Of a DNA stretch of 15,369 nt, positions 1-10,310 are shown piece after piece. A model generated the notes under the pieces. The model worked only from the letters and a program-made list of their open reading frames with translations. It was not told the DNA's origin and did not search any database. The stretch lies in assembly GCA_024196135.1 (NCBI GenBank), contig JAMQCK010000816.1, positions 1 through 15,369 on the forward strand. The letters run 5' to 3'. The first letter of the stretch is position 1. Every line of letters starts with the position of its first letter. This DNA is from Pleurotus ostreatus/Saccharomyces cerevisiae fusant. Lineage: Eukaryota; Opisthokonta. The translations under genes and the position numbers were made by a program.

Positions 1-884
1 AAGAGGAAGCGGTGGAGGAGGTACTCGAGGAACGTCCAGATGATGTTGCCAATCACGAAGCAGATGCCGGTCTTGAGGAACGAGGACGCGGGCAGGCTCG
101 AGAGCGCGGCCATCGGGAGGCGCGGGTTCGTCGTGAAGGCGGGGATGGGGCCCGAGAATTGGAAGACGGAGCGCAGGCCAAGGTACGCGGCGATAGGCAG
201 CCAGACGATGGGGATGACATACCAGTTGGTACGGGTGAACATCTGGGAGGGATGTCAGTAAGCGGTGCGGATGCTGAGTCGGAGGGAAGTACCTCAAGGA
301 CGTCAGGCCCGAAGAAACGCGCCGGGTGGGGGAGATGGCGCGGCTGGTGCACTTGCTTCAGGTAGTACGATTTGCTGTGGAGCAGCGCGTCAGGGCAAGT
401 CTCAGCAATGCAGAGTAGCGAACATACCTCCATCCCGCACGCAGGACCTGCATGACCATAGGCTTGCGCAGGTCGATGAACTCGAACTTCTCGTAGTCCT
501 CGAACTCGTCCGTGTTATCCGGGTGCATTTCCTCAGTAGCCTCCCAGTCTGCGCGCCATTGTCAGCGCAAATCATCGACGGAACATCGCCGTACGCACCT
601 TCCTTGACGATCGTCTCCTCCGTACCGAGCTTGCCGATCTGGTAGTCGGACAACACGTCGTATGCGCTGTCCGAGTGCTCGTGCTCGAGGGGGTCCTTCA
701 TGATCTCGTCGACGGCCTTCCCCGCGTACTTGAGAACGATATCATCGCCGCCAGGGTGGTCGGGCAGGAACTGAGTGATGTCGTACACCCTGTCCTTGTA
801 GGTAACCCAGGTGCTCTCCGCCGTCTTGTGCTCGGCAACGTCCTCCGCAGTGAAGATGCGGATGCGCTTCGTAGGCTTCGACAT
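1..884 (-). CDS. scs7: Fatty-acid 2-hydroxylase with N-terminal cytochrome b5 domain, 5' part only
   Basis: This enzyme family adds a 2-hydroxyl group to the very-long-chain acyl part of ceramides in the ER membrane, taking electrons through a fused cytochrome b5 domain. The proposed exons are 884-599, 548-428, 374-293 and 242-1, continuing off the left edge. The three introns are 50, 53 and 50 bp, all GT-AG, and the frame is kept throughout, giving 243 visible residues. Residues about 8-90 form the b5 domain, with the haem-ligand motif HPGG at 43-46 and a second His candidate near residue 70. The linker then reads FIDLRKPMVMQV and QVHQPRHL, both typical of Scs7/FAH proteins. Two hydrophobic stretches follow, the second ending in EYLLHRFLF at 235-243, the start of the first histidine box of the di-iron hydroxylase. 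The remaining His boxes lie outside the window. The start was chosen because it sits directly before the b5 fold. The family assignment is strong; the function is inferred from the family. Confidence 0.93.
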
Positions 885-1724
885 GGCGGCAGGGGACGCT
901 TTTAGCGAGAAGGAGTCAAAAGAGGGAACGCGAACGGCGCTGTTCGCTGTTGGACTCGACTGCTCGCTGAGGGTCCTGGCGGCAGAAAGGAAGCTGGAGT
1001 CTCGCCACTTTCGGCGCCTTCATTTTAGTAACCCAAGATTGTCACGCTTGACTAGCGCCGCTTCACGTCACCGCGTCAACTGCGCTGGGCGCCGGATCTC
1101 GCCCCTCAGCGACACGAGTAAATTCGGAGTGTCTCTCGCAGGTCCCGGAAGACGACATCTGTGTTTTTGGGTACGAAGTCGGGCTGGAAACAGGCCAGAG
1201 CAGTGTCTGGCCAATCTTCGGCAAGCTCCGGGGATGGACCCACAAACCCATGCACGCCACGATATATGGTAAGTGGGCGGATCTTCATCCACGAAGGACT
1301 TCAAGAACCTTCAATACAGCGCAGCTAAGCAGCTGGATTTGACTGACCACTCCTTAGAGCCCAAATGGCTCGAGTTTCGTGTGTAAGATGGAGTTCCAGT
1401 GTCCGATCACTGTCGCGTCTACTTGCCGATTGAGGTCGATGACCACAGGATCAAGTAGTCAGAACACCAGACAATTATGTGAGTGTAAGCCTGGTATTCA
1501 TGGGCGAGCACTCCAGTGCCGCGTCCGCGATGCAGCTGTATTCCCAGGTAAATCTTTGAACTCGAAGTCGAACCTGCGTGTGACAAACGCGGATGTCACA
1601 ATCACATGTGCGTGATCGTTCCGGTCGCCTTATCCTGAACGTCCATCGGCATGCGTTCCTTCAGACTTTCATGCTCAATCCATTCAATTCTCATCAAGCA
1701 CGACTGTGTCTAACAGCTCCAGAC
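885..1724. other. Intergenic region, no gene seen
   Basis: This stretch lies between the start of the hydroxylase gene and the stop of the DUF1479 gene, both on the minus strand. It should hold the hydroxylase promoter and the DUF1479 3' end. Open frames here are short, run in several overlapping frames on both strands, and show no recognisable domain or splice-supported extension. No clear TATA box was identified. Confidence 0.6.
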
Positions 1725-3341
1725 TCAAGAAAACCCCAATGCTTCGTTGGCCAGCTCCCTAGCAGCCCTTTGCCCCGGCGTGAGCCCTTCAGCATCAGCG
1801 TCAAACTTGTCGAGGCCGAAAAGCCGTCGTCCCTCTGCCGTAAGGATATCCTTCTCCGACCCTCGATCTTCGTGGCTGCTCTCCAAACCCTGGCCTGGAC
1901 GTGGAGGCATGTCGGGTGGGGGAACACCTGCTAGGAAGGCTTTGCGCTGGTCAACGAGATTACCGACATTGTACCCGCATAGCGGAGCTACGGGGATGAA
2001 CGCGACAGACGAGTCGACCGTGCCGTTATGCTCCTTCTCGACCTGATGAACCTGTAACAATCCCTGAGTGAGATCCTTGGACCCGCTGCGACTTCGTACT
2101 TACCATATCGCCATGCCAAAAGACGTAGTCGCCCGGGTCCGCCTTCGGGCAAGAGACCACGGTCTTCTCCAGCTTCAGGTGTGGGTGCCAGTTTGTCTTG
2201 CAGACTTGACCCTGACCCGGGTCAGCTCCATAGAAGTACGTGCTCTGCATGTCAAGCTTGTTGTCGTCGTTGAAGAAAGGTCGCAGGAGCACATATGCAG
2301 TCGAGAGCTTGATATCGGGCAGTAGCTGAATTGTCCCACAGCCAGGGCCGTTGTCCGACATTGACAACCAACCTGCGACGATGAGCTCGTTTGCAGTCAG
2401 CCGACCAAGAACAATCCGCACCTTGCAAGCTACGGTAGCCCGAGCAGGACCCAGCTCCGCCATACATGTCGATGACGGCTTCGGCGCGATGGTCCATGTC
2501 CCAGGCATCGTACTCCTCCCAGCGGCCTTCCCAGATCGGCTGATATGCCGCGCTATACTCCGCATCCTCCCACCGCTCAATCGACCCATTGTCCAGATGC
2601 GGTGGCAGCGTCCCCACCGCCCCAGGCATTCTAACCCTGAACCGATCCGCATACACCACCTGCTCCGTCAAGTCCACAATCGTGTCCTCGCTCGCCGTGT
2701 ACAGCTGGCTCATCGCAACCTGCGCGCGGAGCATGTTGGCGTGCGTGCGCGCCTCCGTCTGCGCGGGCTGCCAGAAGGTGCCGTACATCTGCGGCGCAGC
2801 GGGCGGGAAGCGCGGGACGTCGGGGTGGCGCGTGCAGTAGTCGAGCATGGAGGCCTTCCAGGCGAGGGCCTGCTCGCGGGAAACGACGCCGCGAACGACA
2901 CAGCAGCCGCGGGATTTGATGAGGGCGGCGATGTCGGGAGGGAATTTGCCATCTGGGCCAATGGAGGCGAAGTCGACGTGGGGGACGGCCTGTGGTTGCG
3001 GAGGTGAACTCTCACTGCCTTGCGAATAAGACAAGGATGCTCACCGATGGTCCCGCCTTCTCGATCTCACTAGCACGTTTCTCGAGCGTCTCGATGAGAC
3101 GCGTCCAGCTCGCTTGTACCGCTGCATAGTTCTCAGGCTTGATCAGGCTCTTCTTTACATCCGCAAAACGCGCGTCCAGAGGAGCCGGCTTGTCGCCATC
3201 GAGGTTCGCCCATACAGCCTTGGTTGTGGTCTTCGTGAGGCGCTTGTGTAGCGCGGCACGGCTGATGGCGGACGCGTTCGTCGCGCTCGACCTAAACGAC
3301 TCGATCGAGGATTGTGGGCGGAGGACTTGCGCTGTGGCCAT
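1725..3341 (-). CDS. DUF1479 family protein, predicted Fe(II)/2-oxoglutarate-type oxygenase
   Basis: DUF1479 proteins (bacterial YbiU and fungal relatives) have a double-stranded beta-helix fold like non-haem iron, 2-oxoglutarate-dependent oxygenases; the substrate is unknown. The proposed exons are 3341-3045, 2989-2422, 2372-2104 and 2051-1725. Introns of 55, 49 and 52 bp all have GT-AG ends, and the joined frame encodes 486 residues. Visible hallmarks are an RGVV segment near 134, an HxD iron-ligand candidate (HLDNGS) at 230-232, the DMYGGAGSCS...LQGW block across the exon 2/3 junction, and GDYVFWHGDMVHQVE at 369-383, where His380 (or His375) would be the distal ligand. The C-terminal part GYNVGNLVDQR...PPPDMPP is typical of the family. 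No signal peptide or membrane segment is seen, so it is probably cytosolic. The start gives a complete N-terminal helix-rich region. It is divergent from the UNC93-like gene. Family call is strong; catalytic activity is inferred. Confidence 0.9.
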
Positions 3342-4027
3342 GGTGGCGGGGGAGCGAGGTCCGTGGCTGGTGTGAGCAAGGAGTGTTCAGCTGTGTCTAC
3401 CCCATCGATGGGATACCTATCACGAAGTCTGGCGGTAAGTGGTGTTTACTCAGTTGTATCTTCTCGAGATAGGGATAAGACAAGGGTGCTTACACGACAA
3501 TAGACTTGATACTGACGTGCGCAAGACCGTCGATCAGGACGATCAGGACGAGGGCGCGTCCGACCCGCTGCACCCAAGCTGCAACTCCGTCGCGCTTCAC
3601 GCGGATTCCGCACTCGGCTAATACGACGCGCGCAACGGCCGGAGGTGGTCACCGGGCGCACCTCCGCCTACTCAATGGGGACCTATCAACACACGACCCC
3701 GCCTGACCTGCAACCGTTCCACGATCCCGAGGGCGCGCACGCCCTCCCCGCCACCGCAGATAGAGCTATCTGCCCGTGTGCCGCACCCACCATGCCCTGC
3801 GGAGCATGGCGATAAGGCGCGCATCGCCGATGATACGCGTCCGCTCAATCCACCCTGATAGCTGCTAGCTTAGCCTGCCAGTGAAACGGTCTCCGTATAT
3901 AACGGCGACCGGTCGTGGTGGTGGGGCTCCCTTCTGCTTCTGGTCCTTCGTGCCGACGGGTGCTTCCTTCCTCCTCACCTTCTCCCTCTTCGCTCCTCCC
4001 TCCTCACCATCCCCCTTCCTGTGAGCG
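3342..4027. other. Divergent promoter region between DUF1479 and UNC93-like genes
   Basis: This 686-bp stretch separates two genes transcribed away from each other, so it should carry both promoters. On the plus side it holds a TATA-like sequence at 3896-3902 and a long pyrimidine-rich tract (about 3925-4020) just before the start codon, a common feature near fungal transcription starts. No gene was recognised; the overlapping short frames here lack any domain. Confidence 0.6.
3896..3902 (+). promoter_or_regulatory. TATA box of the UNC93-like gene
   Basis: TATATAA lies about 130 bp upstream of the start codon at 4028 and is followed by a CT-rich tract of roughly 90 bp. The position and the pyrimidine tract fit a core promoter with an expected start site inside that tract. 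This is inferred from sequence only. Confidence 0.55.
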
Positions 4028-5925
4028 ATGGCGCAGAAGACGGACGCCGATGGCGCGAGGCCGGATGCGGACTGGTACTGGCGCGGGATCAGGCTGCGAA
4101 ACTACCGCTCGCCTATGGTTCAGGTCGCGCTTGTTGGGTTCATTGCGTTTATGACCGTCGGCATGTCGAGTGCGCTAGGTGGCGCGGGAGGTGGCGGTCT
4201 GCTCAACACGAAGCAGAGCACGAATGCAAATGTGGCTGGTGCGTATCCCTATCTTGCCTAAGAATGAGAGCTGACCGTTTCTTCAGTATACGTGAGTCAT
4301 TGCTCGGCCTCTTCTTTGACCTGTTGATGCGAATCTCGGTCGCGTCTCCCAGTCCAGTATGTGCGAGAAGTGCTCAGGATAGTCCTTGATTCTGATCTCT
4401 ATCCTGACAGCATTTGCTGCCCTCGCGTTCTTCTCGGGGACGATCTATAACCGTGTCGGTATCCGTGTTTGCCTTGCGTTCGGTGGCTTCGGTGAGCCCT
4501 ATCACACCTTGTAGGAAACACGGCCTCTGATGCTGCTTAGGTTATGCTCTCTTGTCTGCCGCCTACATGGCGACAGCGCACCTGGAGGATAAGGCCACAC
4601 CCTTCATCGTGGTCGCTGGCTGCGTCGAGGGTCTCAGCGCAGCCATGCTCTGGACCGCTCAAGGCGCCGTTACGATGTCCTATCCCACGGAAGACCAGAA
4701 GGGCCGCGCGTTCTCCACCTTCTGGACGATCTTCCAGATGGGCGGCGTCATTGGGTCGATCATCCCCATCGCCGCGAACTGGAACTCCTCAGCGGGCACG
4801 CTCAACGATGGAACGGTACGTGGACCCCGTCGGTGCGGGCGCGTACGGGGCTGATGCGCTTACTACAGTACATCGCGTTTATTGTGATCATGCTTACGGG
4901 GTCGTTCGTCCTGCCGTTCTTCCTGCTGCCGTCCGACAAGGTCGTCCGCTCGGATGGCACCCGCGTCGTGCTTCCTGAAATGCCGACGTGGAAGTGAGTG
5001 ATTTGCCAGCACCATTGTAGCTGTCGACTAACTGACCGTTGCGCAGGTCGGAGATCGTCGGGCTCGTGAGCGTTCTATTCGAGGACAAGTGGATCATCAC
5101 GCTCTTCCCCTTCTTCATCGCCTCCAACTGGTTCTACACGTACCAGAAGAACGACTTCAACGTGCCGAACTTCACCTTGCGCACGCGGTCGTTCAATGGG
5201 CTTTTCAGCAACTTATTCAACATGGTATGATGCTGCGACACCCTTCGGCTTCACTTGCTTACCCAGATCAGGTGGGCGTTTGGGCCATGGGTTCAGCGCT
5301 GGACTACCGCCCGGACAAATTCTCGCGCAAGCTTCGCGCGCGCATCGGGATCATAGCTCTACTGACCGTGACCCTTGCAATCTGGGGCGGTGGCTGGGCC
5401 ATGGTCAAGGACTTCAAGCGTGGGGACCACCCTGTCCCGCTGATCGACGTGTGAGTGGCTTCGTTTGTCATCTATGCCACCAAGCATCCTGATTTGCCTT
5501 TCAGTACCGAGTCCAAGCGCTACGCGCCCTACGTGATCATGTACATCTTCTGGGCGATGTACGACGGGATCTTCCAGGCGTACGCCTACTGGCTCATGGG
5601 CTCCCTCTCCAACAACTCCCGCCGCCTCTCCCACTACGCTGGCTGGTACAAGTCCCTGCAGTCCGCTGGCGCGGCGATCGTCTGGCGCCTCGACGGCCTC
5701 GAGGTCTCGTACAAGTCGATGTACCTGAGCACCTGGATGATCATGGTGTTCGCGGTCATCACGGCGTTCTACGTCGCGTTCTCGCGGGTACAGGAGCACT
5801 GCAATGACGAGCCGCAGACGGCTGCGGCACCGTCGGAGGGGTCGGACATAGAGGCGGCGAGTACGACGTCGAAGGGGGAGAAGGGGATGGAGGTGGAGGT
5901 TACCACTTTACCTGCGAAGTCGTAG
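4028..5925 (+). CDS. UNC93-like major facilitator superfamily membrane protein (DUF895/UNC-93 group)
   Basis: Fungal UNC93-like proteins are polytopic major-facilitator relatives; their substrates are mostly unknown. The proposed exons are 4028-4238, 4287-4291, 4353-4356, 4411-4491, 4541-4815, 4869-4993, 5047-5224, 5272-5450 and 5505-5925. All eight introns are GT-AG and 47-61 bp, and the joined frame gives 492 residues. Exons 2 and 3 are microexons of 5 and 4 nt; they are needed to keep frame and restore the segment VYSTFAALAFFSG at 71-83. About 11-12 hydrophobic segments can be counted, starting with MVQVALVGFIAFMTVGM. Other family-like blocks are TNANV before the microexons, GFGYALLSAAYM, WTAQGAVTMSYP, KGRAFSTFW and YDGIFQAYAYWLMG. 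The tail after about residue 450 is polar, rich in Glu, Ser and Thr, and probably cytoplasmic. The start precedes a short WYWRGIRLRNYRSP cytosolic segment typical of this group. Confidence 0.9.
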
Positions 5926-6124
5926 ACCTTGCGCCATACATATTGGGTATTTATTGCTTTGCTGTGTCGTATTCTCTTTGTAACACGTCTCTACCTGTGG
6001 ATTTGGATGATGGAATTTGACTATAGACACTGATGGATCTTAGCGATGCGCGGCGTTCGCGCGTCTAGCGTGCAAAGACTGGATTTGGCAGCTACTTGAA
6101 GTCGGTGTCATACCTGCTTCAGGC

Positions 6125-7733
6125 TCATGACCTCGTTCTTGAGGTCGACGGTCCGACTGCCATGTCGTAGTCAGGTGGTAACGTGCCTTCGCCTTGGTGT
6201 ATTTGTTGTAAGCCAGCAGCCTGAAAAGCGTCAGTATTGTCGAAAGCTTAGCAGACATCATGCCAGTGCGCACCGTAGGCGTGGACGGCTGTGCTCCTCC
6301 ACGAAAAGCAGGCCGTCCTTTGTCTGTGACCGGTGTTTGACTGCCCGACGAGTACGCGTACGGCTGTACCAGCGGGTCCCGAGACTCATACAAACCCACT
6401 TCGTCCATGGTGTTATCGGTCGATTTCCTCTTGCGCCGAACGATCCAGAGGGCCATAAGCGCGACAGCCGCGACGAGCACGACGCCACCGAAGGATATGC
6501 CGACCAAAGCGCCCGTGGATAATATTTGTGCCCTGGCAAGCGTCAGCACGTTCGATACAAGAAGATGCATATGGTGCACGCACTTCTCAGCCTGCACTTC
6601 CTTTGGAGTGATATTCGTCTGCTCGGTCGTGCTCACGACGGCGTAGTCGATGAGAATTGAGCTCTGTGGTGCGTCCTGCGTCGGCGAGTTCGCCAGGACT
6701 AAATGATGGGTGCCGTTGCCGATATTGTTGGCGTGATACAGCAAGACTTGCGTCTGCGTGTACACATCCTTCGCGTCGAATCCCTGGGCGCCGCCACCGT
6801 CCAGCTGAACTGTGTACCGCCCGTAAGCTGGACCGACAGCCCCAAACAGACTGACGGACTCGCCCTGGAAAGATGTGAGTCTTGTGCATGAAAGCCGTTG
6901 ATACAGAAGATGAACCGAAAACTCGAGCGTGACATAGCTATTCCCGTTGACAGCCTGACTAGATTGGATTTGTTGAGTCGGAACTGAGAATGAGATTAAG
7001 TTGCGCCACGTACTGCGCCGTACCACCCTCGTACCGCCCGCCAGCGTCGGTTGTGGTCCATGGTCCGGTGTACGAGAAGTTTGGATGGTTGTCTGGCAGA
7101 GTCATCTGCGTCGACGTGCCGTTGCCCCCGAGATCGGTGGTGAAGGTAATCTGCGCGTTCCTCGTTAATTATAACTCGGACGGCGCACATGGGGTACGTA
7201 CATAATCAAGGTCCAACCAACCGTCGTCTGCAGACCCATCGCATTGGAGATGGACGGTATGAGGCTGGTCCGGTTCGAGAGGGCCGTGGGAGAATAAGAG
7301 CTGCTGGAATAGGGCCTCGCCGGAATTACCATCGTAGCTGCTCTTGACGCCGTCCAATTCGACAGAGAATGGGCCTTATCGGAGGTCAGCCTGGAAAGCG
7401 CTCAGGCCGCTGGAATCTGTCGTACCATGATTGGATCTTTGTCCACCTCATCAGATAATACTTTGTAGAGATATAGCATGCTCACGCACCTCTTTGCGCC
7501 ATATAAGTAAACATATGTTCCGTTGAACGTGAAGGACGCCCGCGACCCGTTCGTCTGCGTGACCGTGAATGTGCCACCATCCGAGTATCTAGGTGTCGTT
7601 GAGCGAAGGCTACTTCGTGTGACGTGTCCACCTACGAGAATGCGCTGGTATCCTGGGTTCTGTTCCCCGTGTGCCAGCCGTTGTAGGTGATGAAAGGACT
7701 GTTGTCGTCGATCGTGAAATTCTGCGGGGACAT
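6125..7733 (-). CDS. Single-pass membrane protein with two galactose-binding-like modules
   Basis: This belongs to a group of basidiomycete surface proteins of unknown function. The proposed exons are 7733-7636, 7588-7490, 7436-7426, 7374-7202, 7150-7014, 6958-6916, 6864-6584, 6532-6274 and 6220-6125, with introns of 47-55 bp, giving 398 residues. Module 1 (residues 1-128) begins NFTIDDNSPFITY and contains SDGGTF, FTFNGTYVYLYGAKR and SVELDG. Module 2 (about 136-275) repeats this plan with EGGTAH, VTLEFSGESVSLFGAVG and YTVQLDGGG. Each looks like a beta-sandwich carbohydrate-binding fold. A transmembrane helix lies at about 289-312, followed by RRKRK and a tail of about 85 residues with a LPPDY motif. 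There is no clear signal peptide, so the helix may act as the anchor. The third exon is an 11-nt microexon. The donor of intron 6 starts GTTCAT, less canonical than the others. The C-terminus is uncertain: a different final splice could replace the last residues. Confidence 0.82.
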
Positions 7734-8729
7734 GGCGAGCGCAGAAGTAGGCAGTCAGAGTAATGACAGATGTGCGCGGACGCGGAAGGCGAGAGGAAAG
7801 GATGTAGAGCATGATGACAAGCCGCAAGGAGTCGAGATGACATGAACTGTGGAGGCAGTTCATGCTGATGCGAACGGGACGGATATCTTACACGCTGATA
7901 GCTGCCGGCGCGAGTTACTGATCTGTGTGTCTCACCCTCACGCTGTATATCGCAGGCGGCTGAGGTCGAGCGACTTCTGGAGGAGTGCTTTGGATGACGG
8001 GCAGAAATTTCGGGTGATACTTTGAATTCTTCTGGTGAGCTACAGTATAATTCGGAAAGACGACCACTCCGTTTTCCCCGCGCTGAGTTGTTTTGGAATG
8101 ACGCACTTTGCAAGTGATCGACCGGGAGTGAGAGCATAGAAGCAGATGGGTAAGGATCGTCCCACATACCTCGAACATGAAAGATGTTCGAGCAGCCCTT
8201 CGATGTATGCCAATCTATACCGAACGATCATGGAGTCCTTGATTGCGACTTCCGCATTATATGGGTCCATAAAAACCAGACAAGGTCAATAAGGATCCTA
8301 GGCGTGTGACCTCGGCTGTTGTGTTTGGGACGCAGGCATACATGAACGTTGAGGACAAGCCGTGTTGAGCCCGAAACGCACCACGTGCGTCGTTGATGGC
8401 CCATCATGTCGTCACATATGTCACAATCACACGGGACCTAATGGACTCCGTCCCGCGACGCTGACCAGCATCAACGACCGTCTTGAGGACCGAGCACACG
8501 TCGTCCCCACTTCGGCATGTACGCACTCTTGACCAAGCCGGAGAATCATAAGTTTTGGTAAAGCCAGAAGCTTCAACGACGTCACCTGGCTGCCAGATGC
8601 CCGAAATAGCAAGTCCTTGCATGCCGGTCAGCACGTTTCCTTGAAGCCCTACTTGGACAAAGGAATTCCCTACTTCTCTTGATCTTCCCTCATCATCGCG
8701 TATCCCTCACTCACAGCGCGTACCCTACC
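7734..8729. other. Gene-poor divergent promoter region
   Basis: This stretch separates the minus-strand membrane-protein gene from the plus-strand unknown gene, so it should contain both promoters. An E-box-like CACGTG occurs at about 8382. Several short minus-strand frames are open (for example 8270 leftwards and 8634-8404) but none shows a known domain. A possible tiny two-exon frame is described in the findings. The last 50 bp before 8730 are pyrimidine-rich. Confidence 0.5.
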
Positions 8730-10310
8730 ATGAGCGACAGTGACTCCGATAGCGGCGAGATGGGCGGTGTTGAGGCGACTGTATGGCCGCATCCCGAGAA
8801 CGTCACATTGTCGATGAATGCGGATCGACTAGTCAACATCGTGGACACCGACACCGATGGCGAGGTCCCCGAGGACATCCAGAAGCTGGTTGACTGCCTT
8901 GACTGCGGAGCATCTGCCCATCAGTGGCTTTCGACATGGGTGCGTGTCCGTACCCTCGTCCAACGAGAAGTACTCATTTAGTCGATAGCAGGGCGGTTCA
9001 GGACATTGTAACACGGCCCAATCTCAGCACGAGCAGGCTAACAAGAACGACGTGCCGCTTCGCGAAGAAGATCGCGTCAGCGACAGCGAGCGCGCCACAT
9101 TGAACGAGCTATACCCCTCAGTTATGCACACCATACAACTGCTTCAGCACTCGGTTTCACGCCCCATGGTCGCCACGCCGGAAATCATGACCATCTTCTA
9201 CTCCATCATACGCGTCGTCTTCAAGGATCACATCCAGTAGTGCGTAACCTCGCACACAGGACTGTCTCCCTTCACTGACGTTGAGCCCCAGCTCCGGTGG
9301 CGGCGCCACATATGCCGTCGCGCGACCTCTTCAAGACCACCCACCCCTCGATCCGCAGAAGTATCGCATGGCGGACATCATCGTCCTCTCCCCTCCCATC
9401 GCTGCCCCCTCTGCTATCCCTCGCTACCTCCGCAGCGCGCACGCCTACCAGGCAACCGATATGGCGGACGACGGCGAGGAGGGCCTCATGGGTCCTCCAC
9501 GCACCGAGCCGGCGAAGACGACCGCTGCCACAATATCTGCAGCAGGCAGCACGACCGACGTCGACATGGAGGACGCGGCGGACCAGATCGACCGCGAGGC
9601 GCAGCTTATTCGGACCGAGAGCGACAAGCCGCAGGGGCCTGCGGCGCTTGTTGTCGCCCAACTCGGCGAGCTTCCATCCCTGCTGGCGAGCGCGGTGTAT
9701 CATCGTCAGTACCTAGGCTTCTCAGACCCCGTCATCGGCGTCGGCTTCTCAAAAATGAGGGGCAACGTCCGCGTCGTGATTGCCTGGCTGGACCACCAGA
9801 AGGAGGACGAAGTCGGCTTAGTAAGTGTTCCCAACTTCTTCCCCTTCTCACTTATTCCCTCTCTCACTCACTGGCTCCATCGTGCCCGACTAACTCTCCT
9901 CTCAGCGCGGCATCCGCCTCGCCCCCCTCTCCTCCCAGAAATTCCCCGGCGCCGACTTCGACCTCACCTCGCCCGCCGACGTCCTCCGCCTCGCCCTCTT
10001 CCTCCTCCGCGCGCAGAGCATCACGCACACCACCACGCCCACCGACTTCGCCCGCCCCTGGCGCGCGGACACCTGGGCGCCGCACGCCGTGCACTCGACG
10101 AAGGGGAACATCGCGCAGTGGGTCGACGATGTGCAGGGCTGCCCGGCGCCGAGGTGTGTTTCTTTTCTTGATGCATCTTGTTTTTGATGGGTTTTTGGTT
10201 GATGGGCTCGGTGAAGGTGTAGGGCTAATGCGCTGATTTACAGCACCGTCGACTCGGAGGATCTCGCGTCGAACCTCGAGGAGGGTTCGGAAGTCGCGTC
10301 GGTGGCGTAG
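8730..10310 (+). CDS. Uncharacterised protein, five exons
   Basis: I do not recognise this protein. The proposed exons are 8730-8939, 8992-9239, 9292-9820, 9906-10153 and 10244-10310; the introns are 52, 52, 85 and 90 bp, all GT-AG, and the frame joins to 433 residues. The N-terminus is an acidic Ser/Asp run (MSDSDSDSGE). Residues 71-152 are polar then helical, including YPSVMHTIQLLQHSVSRP. Residues 153-329 start with a SGGGATYAVARP stretch and IIVLSPP, then hold a low-complexity Ala/Thr/Asp region, and end in a likely folded segment with VIGVGFSKMRGNVRVVIAWLD. Residues 330-412 contain FDLTSPADVLRLALFLL and KGNIAQWVDDVQGC. The C-terminal tail is acidic (DSEDLASNLEEG). No signal peptide or membrane helix is seen, so it is likely cytosolic or nuclear. 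An earlier in-frame ATG at 8679 exists, but 8730 gives the typical acidic start. The gene structure is well supported; the function is not. Confidence 0.8.

Noticed and set aside
2351..3007. 218-residue plus-strand open frame over the DUF1479 gene
   Set aside because: It is the antisense shadow of exon 2, which carries clear family motifs on the minus strand.
1593..8431. A 14-base match (ATGTCACAATCACA) shared by two intergenic regions near 1593 and 8418
   Set aside because: A match of this length is expected about once by chance in a window of this size.
8679..8729. Upstream in-frame ATG at 8679 for the unknown gene
   Set aside because: The stretch is pyrimidine-rich, like an untranslated leader, and the acidic MSDSDSDSGE start at 8730 is more plausible.
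9272..9703. Long open frame antisense to exon 3 of the unknown gene
   Set aside because: It mirrors GC-rich coding DNA on the other strand, has no splice or domain support, and the plus-strand gene explains the region.
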